NCBI RefSeq assembly: GCF_900113115.1
Contig: NZ_FOOF01000008.1
Span: 124,001-188,000 of the forward strand
Length of the DNA stretch: 64,000 nucleotides
Reading direction: 5' to 3'
Origin: Duganella sp. CF458
GTDB taxonomy: Bacteria; Pseudomonadota; Gammaproteobacteria; Burkholderiales; Burkholderiaceae_D
Shown here: piece after piece, positions 26,950-35,843 of the stretch
Position numbering within the stretch: position 1 is the first letter of the stretch
Layout of the letters: each line of letters starts with the position of its first letter
Program-made: the position numbers and the translations under genes
The notes under the pieces: model-generated
Databases searched by the model: none
What the model was told of the DNA's origin: nothing
Seen by the model: only the letters and a program-made list of their open reading frames with translations

Positions 26950-28672
26950 CCGTATCGAAAATTTGTACGCCGTCATTGCGGCGCGCCCGGCCAATGCATT
27001 GGCCGGCTGGCGTGCGGGGCAGGCCGTCGACAACGCGCAGTTGCTGGTCCGCGTAGGCGCCTGGCAGGAACTGCTGCGCGCGCAGCCGGGCCGTCATTTT
27101 GCGCTGTACCTGGAAGACAGTATTGAATTCGGCGCTGCGTTGCTGGGCGCCTGGCACGCGGGAAAAACCATCTGGCTGAGCGCCGATACGCTGCCGGCCA
27201 GTTGCGCGGTCTTGCGCGGCGAAGTGGATGGCTTCCTTGGCGAGTTCCCCGCCGAACTGGCGCCGCTGCTGCCCGCCGCTGTGGCTGCTGCTGCTGCGGG
27301 CAGCGCTGCATTTCCGGCGCTGGAGCCGGACTTGCCGGCCCTGGTCGTGTTTACCTCCGGCAGCACCGGCGCAGCGCAGGCCATTCCAAAAAAGCTGTCG
27401 CAGATTGCGAGCGAAGTCGCCACGCTGGAAGAGCTGTTCGGCGCGCGCGCCGGCGATGCCGCCGTACTGGCGACAGTCTCGCACCAGCATATCTACGGTT
27501 TGCTGTTCAAGGTCTTGTGGCCGCTGGCCAGTGGCCGTGCAATCCATGCCGCGAGCATCGTTTATCCGGAAGAACTGCTGCCGGCCATGGCGGCGGGCCC
27601 GTGCCTGCTGGTGGCCAGTCCGGCCCACCTGAAGCGCTTGCCGTCACACCTGGACTGGAGCGCGGCGGCAGCCATGCTGCGCGGCGTGTTCTCATCGGGC
27701 GGCCCGCTGGCGGCGGACGCCGCACTGGCTACCGGTGCGCTGCTTGGCCAAGTGCCGACGGAGGTGTACGGCAGCTCGGAGACCGGTGGCATCGCCTGGC
27801 GCCAGCGCCGCGACATCGGGGATGACGCCTGGCGCCCGTTCCCGAACGTGTCATGGCGCATCAATGAGGCAGACGGCACGCTGGACGTGTGCTCACCGCA
27901 CCTTGCCGACGACAACTGGCTTGCGCTGGCAGACCGCGCGGCGGCTGTCGATGGCGGCTTCCGCCTGCTGGGCCGCAGCGACCGTATCGTCAAGATCGAG
28001 GAGAAACGCGTCTCGCTGGATGCGATGGAAGCGGCATTGCTGGCATCCGGCCATGCCATCGAAGCCCGGGTCGCCCTGTGCGAACCGGTGCCGGGCGAGC
28101 GCCAGCGCCTGGCCGCCTTCGTCGTGCCAAGCCCCGAAGGCCGCGCCTTGCTGGAGCAGCAGGGAAAACAGGCACTGAACGCGCGCCTGCGGGCGGTGCT
28201 GGCCGGCGTAGTGGACGCCGTGGCCTTGCCGCGCCGCTGGCGCTACCTGGACCAGATGCCCGTCAATGCGCAGGGCAAGGTCACCCTGGCCGCCTTGCTG
28301 TCCTTGCTCGGCGACGAGCGTCCGCGCCTGCCGCTGGTGCGCGAGCTGGAGCGCGACGCCGGGCGCGTGCTGCTGGAAATCACGGCCCCCGCCCGCCTGT
28401 TGTATTTCGACGGCCACTTCGACGTGGCGCCCATCCTGCCCGGCGTGGTCCAGGTCGACTGGGCGATGCACTATGGCCGTGAGTATTTCGACTTGCCGCC
28501 ACAATTCAAGGGCATGAGCCAACTCAAGTTCCAGCAAGTGGTGGGGCCGGAAACTCCGGTGCAACTCGAACTGGCGTACGACGCCGCCAAGCGAAACCTG
28601 CGCTTCAGCTACGGTTCCGCCGTCGGCCAGCATTCGAGCGGCCGCATTGCGCTGGGAGGCGTCGATGGCTGA
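26942..28672 (+). CDS. apeHI: Aryl-acid:ACP ligase fused to hot-dog dehydratase (ApeH-ApeI)
   Basis: The 576-residue product combines two APE functions. Residues 1-455 are an AMP-forming adenylate ligase with the P-loop FTSGSTGAAQAIPKK, YGSSETGGIAWR and LGRSDRIVKIEEKRVS, ending with a catalytic lysine in NAQGKVT. It should load the aryl starter acid onto an ACP. Residues from about 460 are a FabA/FabZ-like hot-dog domain with LYFDGHFDVAPILPGVVQVD, including the His and the ILPG loop; this is the ApeI dehydratase. The ATG at 26942 overlaps the previous stop; the frame back to 26897 is not needed. In several APE clusters these are separate genes, so the fusion keeps them at 1:1. Confidence 0.9.
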   Translation: MSDRIENLYAVIAARPANALAGWRAGQAVDNAQLLVRVGAWQELLRAQPGRHFALYLEDSIEFGAALLGAWHAGKTIWLSADTLPASCAVLRGEVDGFLGEFPAELAPLLPAAVAAAAAGSAAFPALEPDLPALVVFTSGSTGAAQAIPKKLSQIASEVATLEELFGARAGDAAVLATVSHQHIYGLLFKVLWPLASGRAIHAASIVYPEELLPAMAAGPCLLVASPAHLKRLPSHLDWSAAAAMLRGVFSSGGPLAADAALATGALLGQVPTEVYGSSETGGIAWRQRRDIGDDAWRPFPNVSWRINEADGTLDVCSPHLADDNWLALADRAAAVDGGFRLLGRSDRIVKIEEKRVSLDAMEAALLASGHAIEARVALCEPVPGERQRLAAFVVPSPEGRALLEQQGKQALNARLRAVLAGVVDAVALPRRWRYLDQMPVNAQGKVTLAALLSLLGDERPRLPLVRELERDAGRVLLEITAPARLLYFDGHFDVAPILPGVVQVDWAMHYGREYFDLPPQFKGMSQLKFQQVVGPETPVQLELAYDAAKRNLRFSYGSAVGQHSSGRIALGGVDG

Positions 28673-29414
28673 TTTCAAACCCTGCATCGTGGTGCCGGTG
28701 TACAACCACGAGCACGCCATCGGCATTGTGCTGGAAGGCTTGCTGCGCCATGCCGTGCCGGTCATCCTGGTCGATGACGGCAGCTCGCCTGCCTGCGCCG
28801 CCGTGCTTGATGCGCTGGCGGTCCAGCATGGCGAACGCGTCGTGCTCGAGCGCCTGGCGCGCAACCAAGGCAAGGGCGTGGCTGTACTGGCCGGTTTCCG
28901 CCGTGCCGGGGCACTCGGTTTCAGTCATGCGGTGCAAATCGATGCGGATGGCCAGCACCAGACGGCCGACGTGCCGAAGTTCCTGGAGCAGGCGGCAGCG
29001 CATCCTGATGCTGTGGTATCCGGCTATCCCATCTACGACGAATCGGTGCCCAAGGCGCGCCTGTACGGCCGTTATGCCACCCACATCTGGGTCTGGATCA
29101 ACACCATCTCGCTGGAGATCAAGGACTCCATGTGCGGCTTCCGTGTCTATCCGGTGGCGGCGGTCAATGCCCTCGCGGCGCGCCAGTCCATCGGCTCGCG
29201 CATGAATTTCGACACCGACATCATCGTGCGCCTGTTCTGGACGGGCCTGCGCGTGGTGAACGTGGGAACGCGTGTTTCCTACCCGGCCGATGGGGTTTCG
29301 CACTTCCGCGTCTGGCGCGACAACGTGCTGATCACGCGCATGCACACCGTGCTGTTCTTCGGCATGCTGCCGCGCATTCCCAAACTGCTGGCGCGGAAAT
29401 GGCGGGCACAATGA
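28665..29414 (+). CDS. apeJ: Family 2 glycosyltransferase (ApeJ N-part)
   Basis: The 249-residue GT-A glycosyltransferase starts with CIVVPVYNHEHAIG and has the acidic motifs VDDGSS and QIDADGQHQ, with the C-terminal MNFDTDIIVRLFW. No transmembrane tail is seen, unlike polyprenyl-phosphate mannosyltransferases, which it otherwise resembles. In APE clusters this domain is usually fused to the following acyltransferase; here it is a separate gene with an ATGA overlap. Its acceptor may be the aryl-polyene or its lipid carrier. Start at 28665 overlaps the previous stop. Confidence 0.87.
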   Translation: MADFKPCIVVPVYNHEHAIGIVLEGLLRHAVPVILVDDGSSPACAAVLDALAVQHGERVVLERLARNQGKGVAVLAGFRRAGALGFSHAVQIDADGQHQTADVPKFLEQAAAHPDAVVSGYPIYDESVPKARLYGRYATHIWVWINTISLEIKDSMCGFRVYPVAAVNALAARQSIGSRMNFDTDIIVRLFWTGLRVVNVGTRVSYPADGVSHFRVWRDNVLITRMHTVLFFGMLPRIPKLLARKWRAQ

Positions 29415-30352
29415 GCGCGCGCGGCTTGCACTGGGCGTCCATCAACGAAGTGAGCTTCGTGGCGGGCATGCGCCTGATGTTCTGGATTTTCCGCGTATTC
29501 GGCCGTTGGCCGTTCCGCCTGGTGCTGTACCCGGTATTGGCCTGGTACGTGATGGCCAAGCCGTTGCCGCGCCGCGCCTCGCAGGAGTACCTGCGCCGTG
29601 TGGCCGGCCATACGTCCAGCGGGCCGGCTGGCGTGATGCGCCATTTCGGCGCTTTCGGCGAGAGCATCCTGGACAAGATGCTGCTGTGGGGTGGGCTGTT
29701 CGATTTCAATTCGGTCGACCTGCATGGCGGCGAGCTGATTACCGACGCGGTGGCGGCGGGCCGCGGCGGCCTGCTGGTCTGCGCCCACCTCGGCAACCTG
29801 GAGTTGTGCCGTGTGCTGTCGCGCCAGCGCCATGACATCAAGTTGACGGTGCTGGTGCACACCAAGCACGCGCAAGCTTTCAACGCCATGCTGGGCCGGC
29901 TGAACCCGGCCAGCCAGCTTAACCTGCTGCAGGTGACCGAGATGTCGCCCGCCACGGCGATGATGCTGTCGGAGCGGGTTGCGCGCGGCGAGTTCGTGGT
30001 GATTGCCGGCGACCGCATTCCCGTATCCTTGAATCCGCGCGTGGCGGTGGCCGAGTTCATCGGCGCCCCCGCCGCGTTCCCGATCGGCCCGCATATGCTG
30101 GCCAGCATCCTTCAATGCCCGGTCTACCTGTTGTTTTCGGTGCGCCGGGGAAGCCGTTCGGAAGTGCATTTCGAGCATTTCCGCGACCAGGTGCGCATCC
30201 CGCGCCAGGGGCGCGAAGCCGCACTACAAGTGCTGGCTGCCGATTACGCCCGCCGGCTCGAACACCACACCCTGCGCGCCCCGCTGCAGTGGTTCAATTT
30301 CTACGATTTCTGGCATTTACCTGAACTGGAACACAACGATGCATCTCGCTGA
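29411..30352 (+). CDS. LpxL-like acyltransferase (ApeJ C-part)
   Basis: The 313-residue product is an LpxL/HtrB-type lysophospholipid acyltransferase. It shows an N-terminal membrane region (FRVFGRWPFRLVLYPVLAWY), AHLGNLELCR with the His-Asn/Glu catalytic motif, and GDRIPVSLNPRVAVAEFIG. It likely adds a fatty acid to the glycosylated or glycerol-linked aryl-polyene at the inner face of the membrane. The ATG at 29411 is part of an ATGA overlap with the glycosyltransferase; a longer in-frame extension to 29132 lies inside that gene and is rejected. Its end overlaps the ammonia-lyase start by 14 bases. Confidence 0.88.
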   Translation: MSARGLHWASINEVSFVAGMRLMFWIFRVFGRWPFRLVLYPVLAWYVMAKPLPRRASQEYLRRVAGHTSSGPAGVMRHFGAFGESILDKMLLWGGLFDFNSVDLHGGELITDAVAAGRGGLLVCAHLGNLELCRVLSRQRHDIKLTVLVHTKHAQAFNAMLGRLNPASQLNLLQVTEMSPATAMMLSERVARGEFVVIAGDRIPVSLNPRVAVAEFIGAPAAFPIGPHMLASILQCPVYLLFSVRRGSRSEVHFEHFRDQVRIPRQGREAALQVLAADYARRLEHHTLRAPLQWFNFYDFWHLPELEHNDASR

Positions 30353-31904
30353 CATCGCCCAACTGAATACCCCGCAGCGCACCGTGCGCTTTGACCGGAA
30401 CAACCTGTCGATCGAAGACATCGTCGATATCGCGCAAGGGCGCGCAGCCGCCGTGTTGTCGGACGATCCCGAATTCCGTTCGGCCATCGAGCGCGGCGCC
30501 AACTTCCTCGACCGTCTGCTGCGCGAGGATGGCACCATCTATGGGGTGACCACCGGTTATGGCGACTCCTGCACCGTGACGGTGCCGCCGGAGCTGGTGC
30601 CGGACCTGCCGCACCACCTGTACACCTACCACGGCGTGGGCCTGGGCGAGTATTTCACGCCGGCCCAGAGCCGCGCCATCCTGGCCTCGCGCCTGGCCTC
30701 GCTGAGCAAAGGCTTTTCCGGCGTCAGTGTCGAACTGCTGCTGCAGATCACCCGCCTGCTGGACGCCGGCCTGCTGCCGCTGATCCCGTCGGAAGGCTCG
30801 GTCGGCGCCTCCGGCGACCTGACGCCGCTGTCCTACCTGGCCGCCGTGCTGTGCGGCGAGCGCGAAGTATGGCGCAATGGCGAGCAGGTGCCGGCCGCCC
30901 AGGCGCTGCAGGAAGCCGGCATCACGCCGCTGCGTTTGCGCCCGAAGGAAGGCCTGGCCATCATGAACGGCACCGCCGTCATGACCGCGCTGGCTTGCCT
31001 GGCCTACGACCGCGCCGATTACCTGGCCAAGCTGTGCACCCGCATTACCGCCATGGCTTCGTTCGCGATGGACGGCAATGCCCACCACTTCGACGAAGTG
31101 CTGTTCTCGGCCAAGCCGCACCCTGGCATGCAGCAGGTGGCCGCATGGCTGCGCACCGACCTGCCGACCGACCAATGGGAACGAAACGGCAAGCGCCTGC
31201 AGGACCGCTACTCGATCCGTTGCGCGCCCCACGTGATCGGCGTCCTGGCCGACACCATGCCGATGTTCCGCCAGTTGATCGAAAACGAGCTGAATAGCGC
31301 CAACGACAATCCCCTGGTGGACGTTGAGAACGAACGCATCCTGCACGGCGGCCATTTCTACGGCGGCCATATCGCCTTCGCCATGGACGGCATGAAGAAC
31401 GCGGTCGCCAACCTGGCGGACCTGCTGGATCGCCAGATGGCGCTGATGGTCGATGCGCGCTACAACCACGGCTTGCCGGCCAACCTGTCCGGGGCTGTTG
31501 GCGAGCGTGCGCCGATCAACCATGGCCTGAAAGCGCTGCAGATCAGCGCGTCGGCCTGGACGGCGGAGGCGCTGAAGGCGACCATGCCGGCGTCGGTATT
31601 TTCGCGTTCCACCGAATGCCACAACCAGGACAAGGTCAGCATGGGCACCATTGCCGCCCGCGACTGCCTGCGCGTACTGGACCTGACGGAACAGGTGGTG
31701 GCAGCCTTGCTGGTCACCGTGCGCCAAGGCGTATGGCTGCGCTGCCGCGACCACCAGGGCGTGCTGCCGCAAAGCCCGTTGGCGGCCATGCAGGAGGCGC
31801 TGGTGGCCGATATCGCGCCGGTCGAAGAAGACCGCCGCCTGGAGCCGGACTTGCGCCTGATGCTGCAGCGCATCCGCAGCAAGGCATGGACCTTGTATGC
31901 GTAA
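30339..31904 (+). CDS. MIO-type aromatic amino acid ammonia-lyase (HAL/TAL/PAL family)
   Basis: The 521-residue enzyme forms an MIO cofactor from Ala157-Ser158-Gly159 in GSVGASGDLTPLSYL. The lid tyrosine is Tyr68 (YGVTTGYGDS), and other active-site blocks are present: NGTAVMTALA, NSANDNPLVD, FYGGHIAFAMD and STECHNQDKVSMG. It should convert an aromatic amino acid to the enoic acid (cinnamate- or coumarate-like) used as aryl starter by the ApeH ligase. By eye, the substrate-selectivity pair before GVG is Tyr95-Thr96, unlike SH (His), HL (Tyr) or FL (Phe) in characterised enzymes, so the substrate is uncertain. It sits inside the coupled APE operon. Confidence 0.92.
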   Translation: MHLADIAQLNTPQRTVRFDRNNLSIEDIVDIAQGRAAAVLSDDPEFRSAIERGANFLDRLLREDGTIYGVTTGYGDSCTVTVPPELVPDLPHHLYTYHGVGLGEYFTPAQSRAILASRLASLSKGFSGVSVELLLQITRLLDAGLLPLIPSEGSVGASGDLTPLSYLAAVLCGEREVWRNGEQVPAAQALQEAGITPLRLRPKEGLAIMNGTAVMTALACLAYDRADYLAKLCTRITAMASFAMDGNAHHFDEVLFSAKPHPGMQQVAAWLRTDLPTDQWERNGKRLQDRYSIRCAPHVIGVLADTMPMFRQLIENELNSANDNPLVDVENERILHGGHFYGGHIAFAMDGMKNAVANLADLLDRQMALMVDARYNHGLPANLSGAVGERAPINHGLKALQISASAWTAEALKATMPASVFSRSTECHNQDKVSMGTIAARDCLRVLDLTEQVVAALLVTVRQGVWLRCRDHQGVLPQSPLAAMQEALVADIAPVEEDRRLEPDLRLMLQRIRSKAWTLYA

Positions 31905-32328
31905 GCACAAGGAAAGCCGCTGGTTCGCCGAAGTCGAGATCCAGGTCCAGTTCTTCGACCTGGATCCGATGGAGATCGTCTGGCATGGCAATTACGTGAA
32001 GTACCTGGAGATCGTGCGCTGCGCCTTGCTCGACAAGATCGGCTACAACTATCCGCAGATGAAGGAGTCGGGCTACGCCTGGCCGGTCATCGACATGCAG
32101 CTGCGCTACGTCAGCCCCGCGGCATTCGGCCAAAGGCTGAAGCTGCGCGCCGACCTGGTCGAGTGGGAAAACCGCATGAAGATCGACTACCTGGTCACCG
32201 ATGCCGAAACCGGCCGGCGCCTGAACCGCGCCAGCACCACCATGGTTGCCGTCGATATCGCGAGCAAGGAGATGTGCTTCGCCTCGCCGCCGGTACTGTT
32301 TGAAAAACTGGGGATTGAACCAGCATGA
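31897..32328 (+). CDS. apeK: Hot-dog acyl thioesterase (ApeK)
   Basis: The 143-residue product is a 4-hydroxybenzoyl-CoA-type thioesterase: FDLDPMEIVWHGNYVKYLE holds the catalytic Asp, with QLRYVSPAAFGQRL following. It should release or proofread acyl chains from the ACP in the aryl-polyene pathway. It overlaps the ammonia-lyase gene by 8 bases and is followed by an ATGA overlap with the LolA-like gene. Confidence 0.9.
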   Translation: MRKHKESRWFAEVEIQVQFFDLDPMEIVWHGNYVKYLEIVRCALLDKIGYNYPQMKESGYAWPVIDMQLRYVSPAAFGQRLKLRADLVEWENRMKIDYLVTDAETGRRLNRASTTMVAVDIASKEMCFASPPVLFEKLGIEPA

Positions 32329-32927
32329 AAAAATACTTAGCAATCGCGGCGGCGCTGGCCGTCCTAGGCGGTGCGCAGGCGGCCGTGCCAAGCGCGAAAA
32401 TCCAGGCCATGCTGGCCAAGCCGGCCGTCATGTGCGGCCGCTTCGACCAGACCAAGCACCTGGCGGGCATGAAAAAGCCGCTGGCGTCGGAAGGGCGTTT
32501 CTGCGTGATCGCCGGCAAGGGCGTGCTGTGGCGCACGCTGAAGCCGTTCCCGAACACGCTGCGCCTGACGCGCGAAGAAATCGTCAACTACCAGGGTGAG
32601 CGCGTGGCAATGCGCCTGGATGCCAAGACCGAACCGACCGTGCGCATGATCAACAACGTGCTGTTTTCGCTGCTGTCGGGCGACCTGGCCCAGCTCGATA
32701 CGCTGTTCGAGGGCGAGGGCAGTGTGGATGCCAACAGCTGGAACGTGGCCCTCAAGCCGCGCCAGGCGGCGCTGGAAAAGGCCATCGGCACCATCAAGCT
32801 GGAAGGCGGCGCTTACGTGAAGCAGATCGTGATGAACGAAGCCAGCGGCGACCGCACCACGATCGTATTCTCCGCCATCCAGACCGGCGAAGGCGCGATG
32901 AACAAGGAAGAGGCGGCGCTGTTTTGA
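32325..32927 (+). CDS. apeL: Periplasmic LolA-like carrier (ApeL)
   Basis: The 200-residue exported protein has a signal peptide (YLAIAAALAVLGGAQA) and a LolA/LolB-like beta-sheet domain: SEGRFCVIAGKGVLWRTL, then PFPNTLRLTREEIV and RMINNVLFSLLSGDL. In APE clusters this protein is proposed to carry the lipidated aryl-polyene from the inner membrane across the periplasm. ATGA-coupled to apeK and TTGA-coupled to the exporter gene. Confidence 0.88.
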   Translation: MKKYLAIAAALAVLGGAQAAVPSAKIQAMLAKPAVMCGRFDQTKHLAGMKKPLASEGRFCVIAGKGVLWRTLKPFPNTLRLTREEIVNYQGERVAMRLDAKTEPTVRMINNVLFSLLSGDLAQLDTLFEGEGSVDANSWNVALKPRQAALEKAIGTIKLEGGAYVKQIVMNEASGDRTTIVFSAIQTGEGAMNKEEAALF

Positions 32928-35275
32928 CGCAAACCCGAAAATTCGCGTGGCTGTGGGCCCTGGTCGCCTGCCTGCTGCTGGGCCATAACGCCACCCTGTG
33001 GCTGGTCCAGCGCATTGTGCCGGACACCGACATCATGGCGTTGCTGCCGGTGCAGGAGCGCGACCCGGTGCTGCAGGCGTCGTTCGGCCATATGGTCGAT
33101 GCGGCGCAGCAGCGCGTGCTGGTGCTGGCCGGTGCCGCCGAATGGGATGACGCGCGCCGCGCGGCCGATGCTTATCGGGCGGTGCTGGATACCCGCAAGG
33201 ATCTGTTCCAGGCCGTTCCGATCACTGAGCAGACCCAGAACGACTGGCTTGGCCTGTTCCAGCGTCATCGCCTGGCTCTGCTCACCGCGCAGCAGGAGCA
33301 GCAGTTGCGCGAGCAACCTTCGCAATTCTGGCTGGAGTCGGCGCTGGCTAAGCTGTATGCACCGTTTGGCGGCCCCAAACTCGGTGCCTGGCAGGATGAC
33401 CCGTATGGCTTGTTCGCCGGCTGGGTACAGGAACGCGCGCAGGAGACCCCGGTACGTCCGCGCGACGGCCACCTGTTCGTCGCCGATGCGCAGCGCCAGT
33501 ATGTGTTGCTGCCGCTTACATTGAAGGTAGCTGCGTTGTCGATGACGGCGCAGGAGACCGTGCTGCCCTTGCTGCAGCAAGCCGAGGCGGCGGCCCGCAA
33601 GGCAAGTCCTCAGGTGGACCTGATCCAGGCCGGCGTGATCCTGCACGCCGCGCATGCCAGCGCCCAGGCCAGCGGCGAGATGTCGACCATCGGCATCGGC
33701 TCGCTGATCGGCATCGTCCTGCTGACGTGGTGTACGTTCCGTTCCCTCAAGCCTATCGCGCTGATCCTGCTGTCGATCGGCATCGGTTGTCTTGGCGCCC
33801 TGTCGGTGTGCTGGCTGCTGTTCGGCCGCATCCACCTGCTGACGCTGGTGTTCGGCGCCAGCCTGATCGGTGTGGCGCAGGACTATGGCATCTACTTCCT
33901 GTGCAACCGCCTGGCGGCCGACGAAAAGCTCGATTCCGCTTCGCTGCTGAAACGCCTGCTGCCGGGCCTCGGCCTGACGCTGCTGGCTGCGGTGATCGGC
34001 TATACCGGCCTGGCACTCACGCCGTTCCCCGGCTTGCGTCAGATGGCGGTGTTTTCGGCCCTCGGCCTGGTGTTCGCCTGGTTCACCGTAGTGTGCTGGT
34101 TCCCGGCGCTGATCAATGGCCGTACCCTGCGCAGCGGCGGCCTGGCCAGGCATTATGGCGCCGCGCTGCAGCGCTGGCCGCTGTGGCGTGCCGGCCGTGT
34201 TTCGCTGGCAGCCGCGGCCATCTTTGCCGTGCTGGCCGGCTGGGGTATCAGCCGCCTTGGCGCGAACGACGATATCCGCCTGTTGCAAAACCCGCCGAAG
34301 CACCTGGTGGCCGACCAGCTCAAGCTGGGCAAGCTGCTGGACGCGCCGACCCCGGTCCAGTATTTCCTGGTGCGCGGCGATTCGGCCGAGCAGGTCTTGC
34401 AACGCGAAGAACAACTGAAAGCACGGCTGGATCAGCAGGTGGCCGCGCAGCGCCTGAGCGGTTACCAGGCCATGTCGAATTGGGTCCCGTCCGCCCGCAC
34501 GCAAGCCGCGCGCCGTGCACTGGTGACCGAAAAGCTGCTGGCGGATGACGGGCCGTTGCAAGGGATCGCCACCCAGGCGGGCGAAGACCGGCAATGGATC
34601 GCAGCCACCCGCGAAGCGCTGCTGGTCGCCGGCCAACCGCTGATGCTGGACCAATTCCTGGCTTCCCCGGCCAGCGAGCCATGGCGCCACCTGTGGCTCG
34701 GCGAACAGAAAGGCGTCTACGCCAGCATCGTCGCGCTGCGCGGCATGGACAACCAGGCTTCGAAGCAGGTCATGCTGGCGGCCGACGGCTTGCAGGGCGT
34801 GCAGTGGGTGGACAAAGTGGCCGAGATTTCATCGGTGCTGGGCCGCTACCGCGCTTACATGGGCTGGGTGGTGCTGGGCGCATACGCCGTGGTGTTTGGC
34901 CTGTTGTTCCACCGCTATCGCGGCCGCACCTGGCGCGTGCTGGCACCGACCGCGCTGGCGAGCATCGCCACCCTGGCCATGCTCGGCTTCGCGTCGCAGA
35001 ACCTGCAGCTGTTCCATGTGCTGGCCCTGATGCTGCTGCTTGGCGTGGGCGTGGACTACGGCATCTTCATGCAGGAACACCCTGACCGCAGCGATCGCAC
35101 GCCCTGGCTGGCGGTCGGCATGTCGGCCGCCAACACCATCCTGTCGTTTGGCTTGCTGGGCCTGAGCGCGACGCCGGCCTTGCAGGCGTTCGGCCTGACG
35201 ATGCTGCTGGGGACCACGCTGGTGTGGCTGCTGGTCCCGTGTTTTGGTACTGTGAAGGAAATCAAGAATGTTTAA
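32924..35275 (+). CDS. apeM: MMPL/RND-type exporter of the APE cluster (ApeM)
   Basis: The 783-residue inner-membrane protein has the RND/MMPL two-fold repeat: a first membrane helix (WLWALVACLLLGHNATLWLV), a large periplasmic loop, then bundles of about five helices (near residues 245-400 and 640-780) with a second loop between. Motifs include FGASLIGVAQDYGIYFL and MLLLGVGVDYGIFM, whose Asp residues fit proton relay positions. It should extract the aryl-polyene lipid from the inner membrane and hand it to ApeL. The start is TTG overlapping the apeL stop (TTGA); no better start was seen upstream. Confidence 0.9.
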   Translation: MTQTRKFAWLWALVACLLLGHNATLWLVQRIVPDTDIMALLPVQERDPVLQASFGHMVDAAQQRVLVLAGAAEWDDARRAADAYRAVLDTRKDLFQAVPITEQTQNDWLGLFQRHRLALLTAQQEQQLREQPSQFWLESALAKLYAPFGGPKLGAWQDDPYGLFAGWVQERAQETPVRPRDGHLFVADAQRQYVLLPLTLKVAALSMTAQETVLPLLQQAEAAARKASPQVDLIQAGVILHAAHASAQASGEMSTIGIGSLIGIVLLTWCTFRSLKPIALILLSIGIGCLGALSVCWLLFGRIHLLTLVFGASLIGVAQDYGIYFLCNRLAADEKLDSASLLKRLLPGLGLTLLAAVIGYTGLALTPFPGLRQMAVFSALGLVFAWFTVVCWFPALINGRTLRSGGLARHYGAALQRWPLWRAGRVSLAAAAIFAVLAGWGISRLGANDDIRLLQNPPKHLVADQLKLGKLLDAPTPVQYFLVRGDSAEQVLQREEQLKARLDQQVAAQRLSGYQAMSNWVPSARTQAARRALVTEKLLADDGPLQGIATQAGEDRQWIAATREALLVAGQPLMLDQFLASPASEPWRHLWLGEQKGVYASIVALRGMDNQASKQVMLAADGLQGVQWVDKVAEISSVLGRYRAYMGWVVLGAYAVVFGLLFHRYRGRTWRVLAPTALASIATLAMLGFASQNLQLFHVLALMLLLGVGVDYGIFMQEHPDRSDRTPWLAVGMSAANTILSFGLLGLSATPALQAFGLTMLLGTTLVWLLVPCFGTVKEIKNV

Positions 35276-35828
35276 CGCGATGTCGCGCCGCCTTGCCGTT
35301 GCCGCCTGCGCCATGCTGCTGGCCGCCTGCGCCGCCACGCCGCCGCAACCGCAGGCCCGCCTGGGCCTGAAACTGGCGCCAGCCGCCCTGGGTACCTCCT
35401 TGAGCGTGCAGCAGCACCTGAAAGTGGAACGCAATGGCCGTACCGATGACCTCGACGTGGCCTTGCAGGTGGAGCCGGATGCCGTGGACGTGGTCGGCCT
35501 GGCATTCGGCCAGCGCGTGTTGTCGCTGCATTACGACGGCAAGGAGTTGAGCTCGTGGCGCCACGTCATGCTGCCGGCGCAGGTACGAGCGGAGGATGTG
35601 CTGGAAGATATCCAGCTCACCATCTGGCCAACCGACGCTGTTGCAGCCGGATTGCCGGCCGGCTGGCGAGTGGCCGAGCAGGGCCGCATCCGTACGCTGT
35701 ACCTTGACGACGCGCCTGTCATGCGGATCACTTATAGCGACGCGCAGCGCTGGAGTGGTACCGTGGTATTGGAAAACCTGCGCTATCGCTATAAGCTGAC
35801 GATCCAGTTCGCGGCGAATGCGGACTGA
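35268..35828 (+). CDS. apeN: DUF3261 lipoprotein (ApeN)
   Basis: The 186-residue product has a lipoprotein signal ending in MLLAACAA and then a beta-rich domain (LSVQQHLKVERNGRTDDLDV, VVGLAFGQRVLSLHYDGKEL). It corresponds to the DUF3261 lipoprotein of aryl-polyene clusters and probably acts LolB-like at the inner face of the outer membrane. ATG 35268 overlaps the end of the exporter gene. Confidence 0.88.
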   Translation: MFNAMSRRLAVAACAMLLAACAATPPQPQARLGLKLAPAALGTSLSVQQHLKVERNGRTDDLDVALQVEPDAVDVVGLAFGQRVLSLHYDGKELSSWRHVMLPAQVRAEDVLEDIQLTIWPTDAVAAGLPAGWRVAEQGRIRTLYLDDAPVMRITYSDAQRWSGTVVLENLRYRYKLTIQFAANAD

Positions 35829-35843
35829 GTGCGGGGGCGAGCA

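Noticed and set aside
29132..29410. N-terminal extension of the LpxL-like acyltransferase
   Set aside because: It overlaps the glycosyltransferase coding region; ATGA overlap at 29411 marks the true start.
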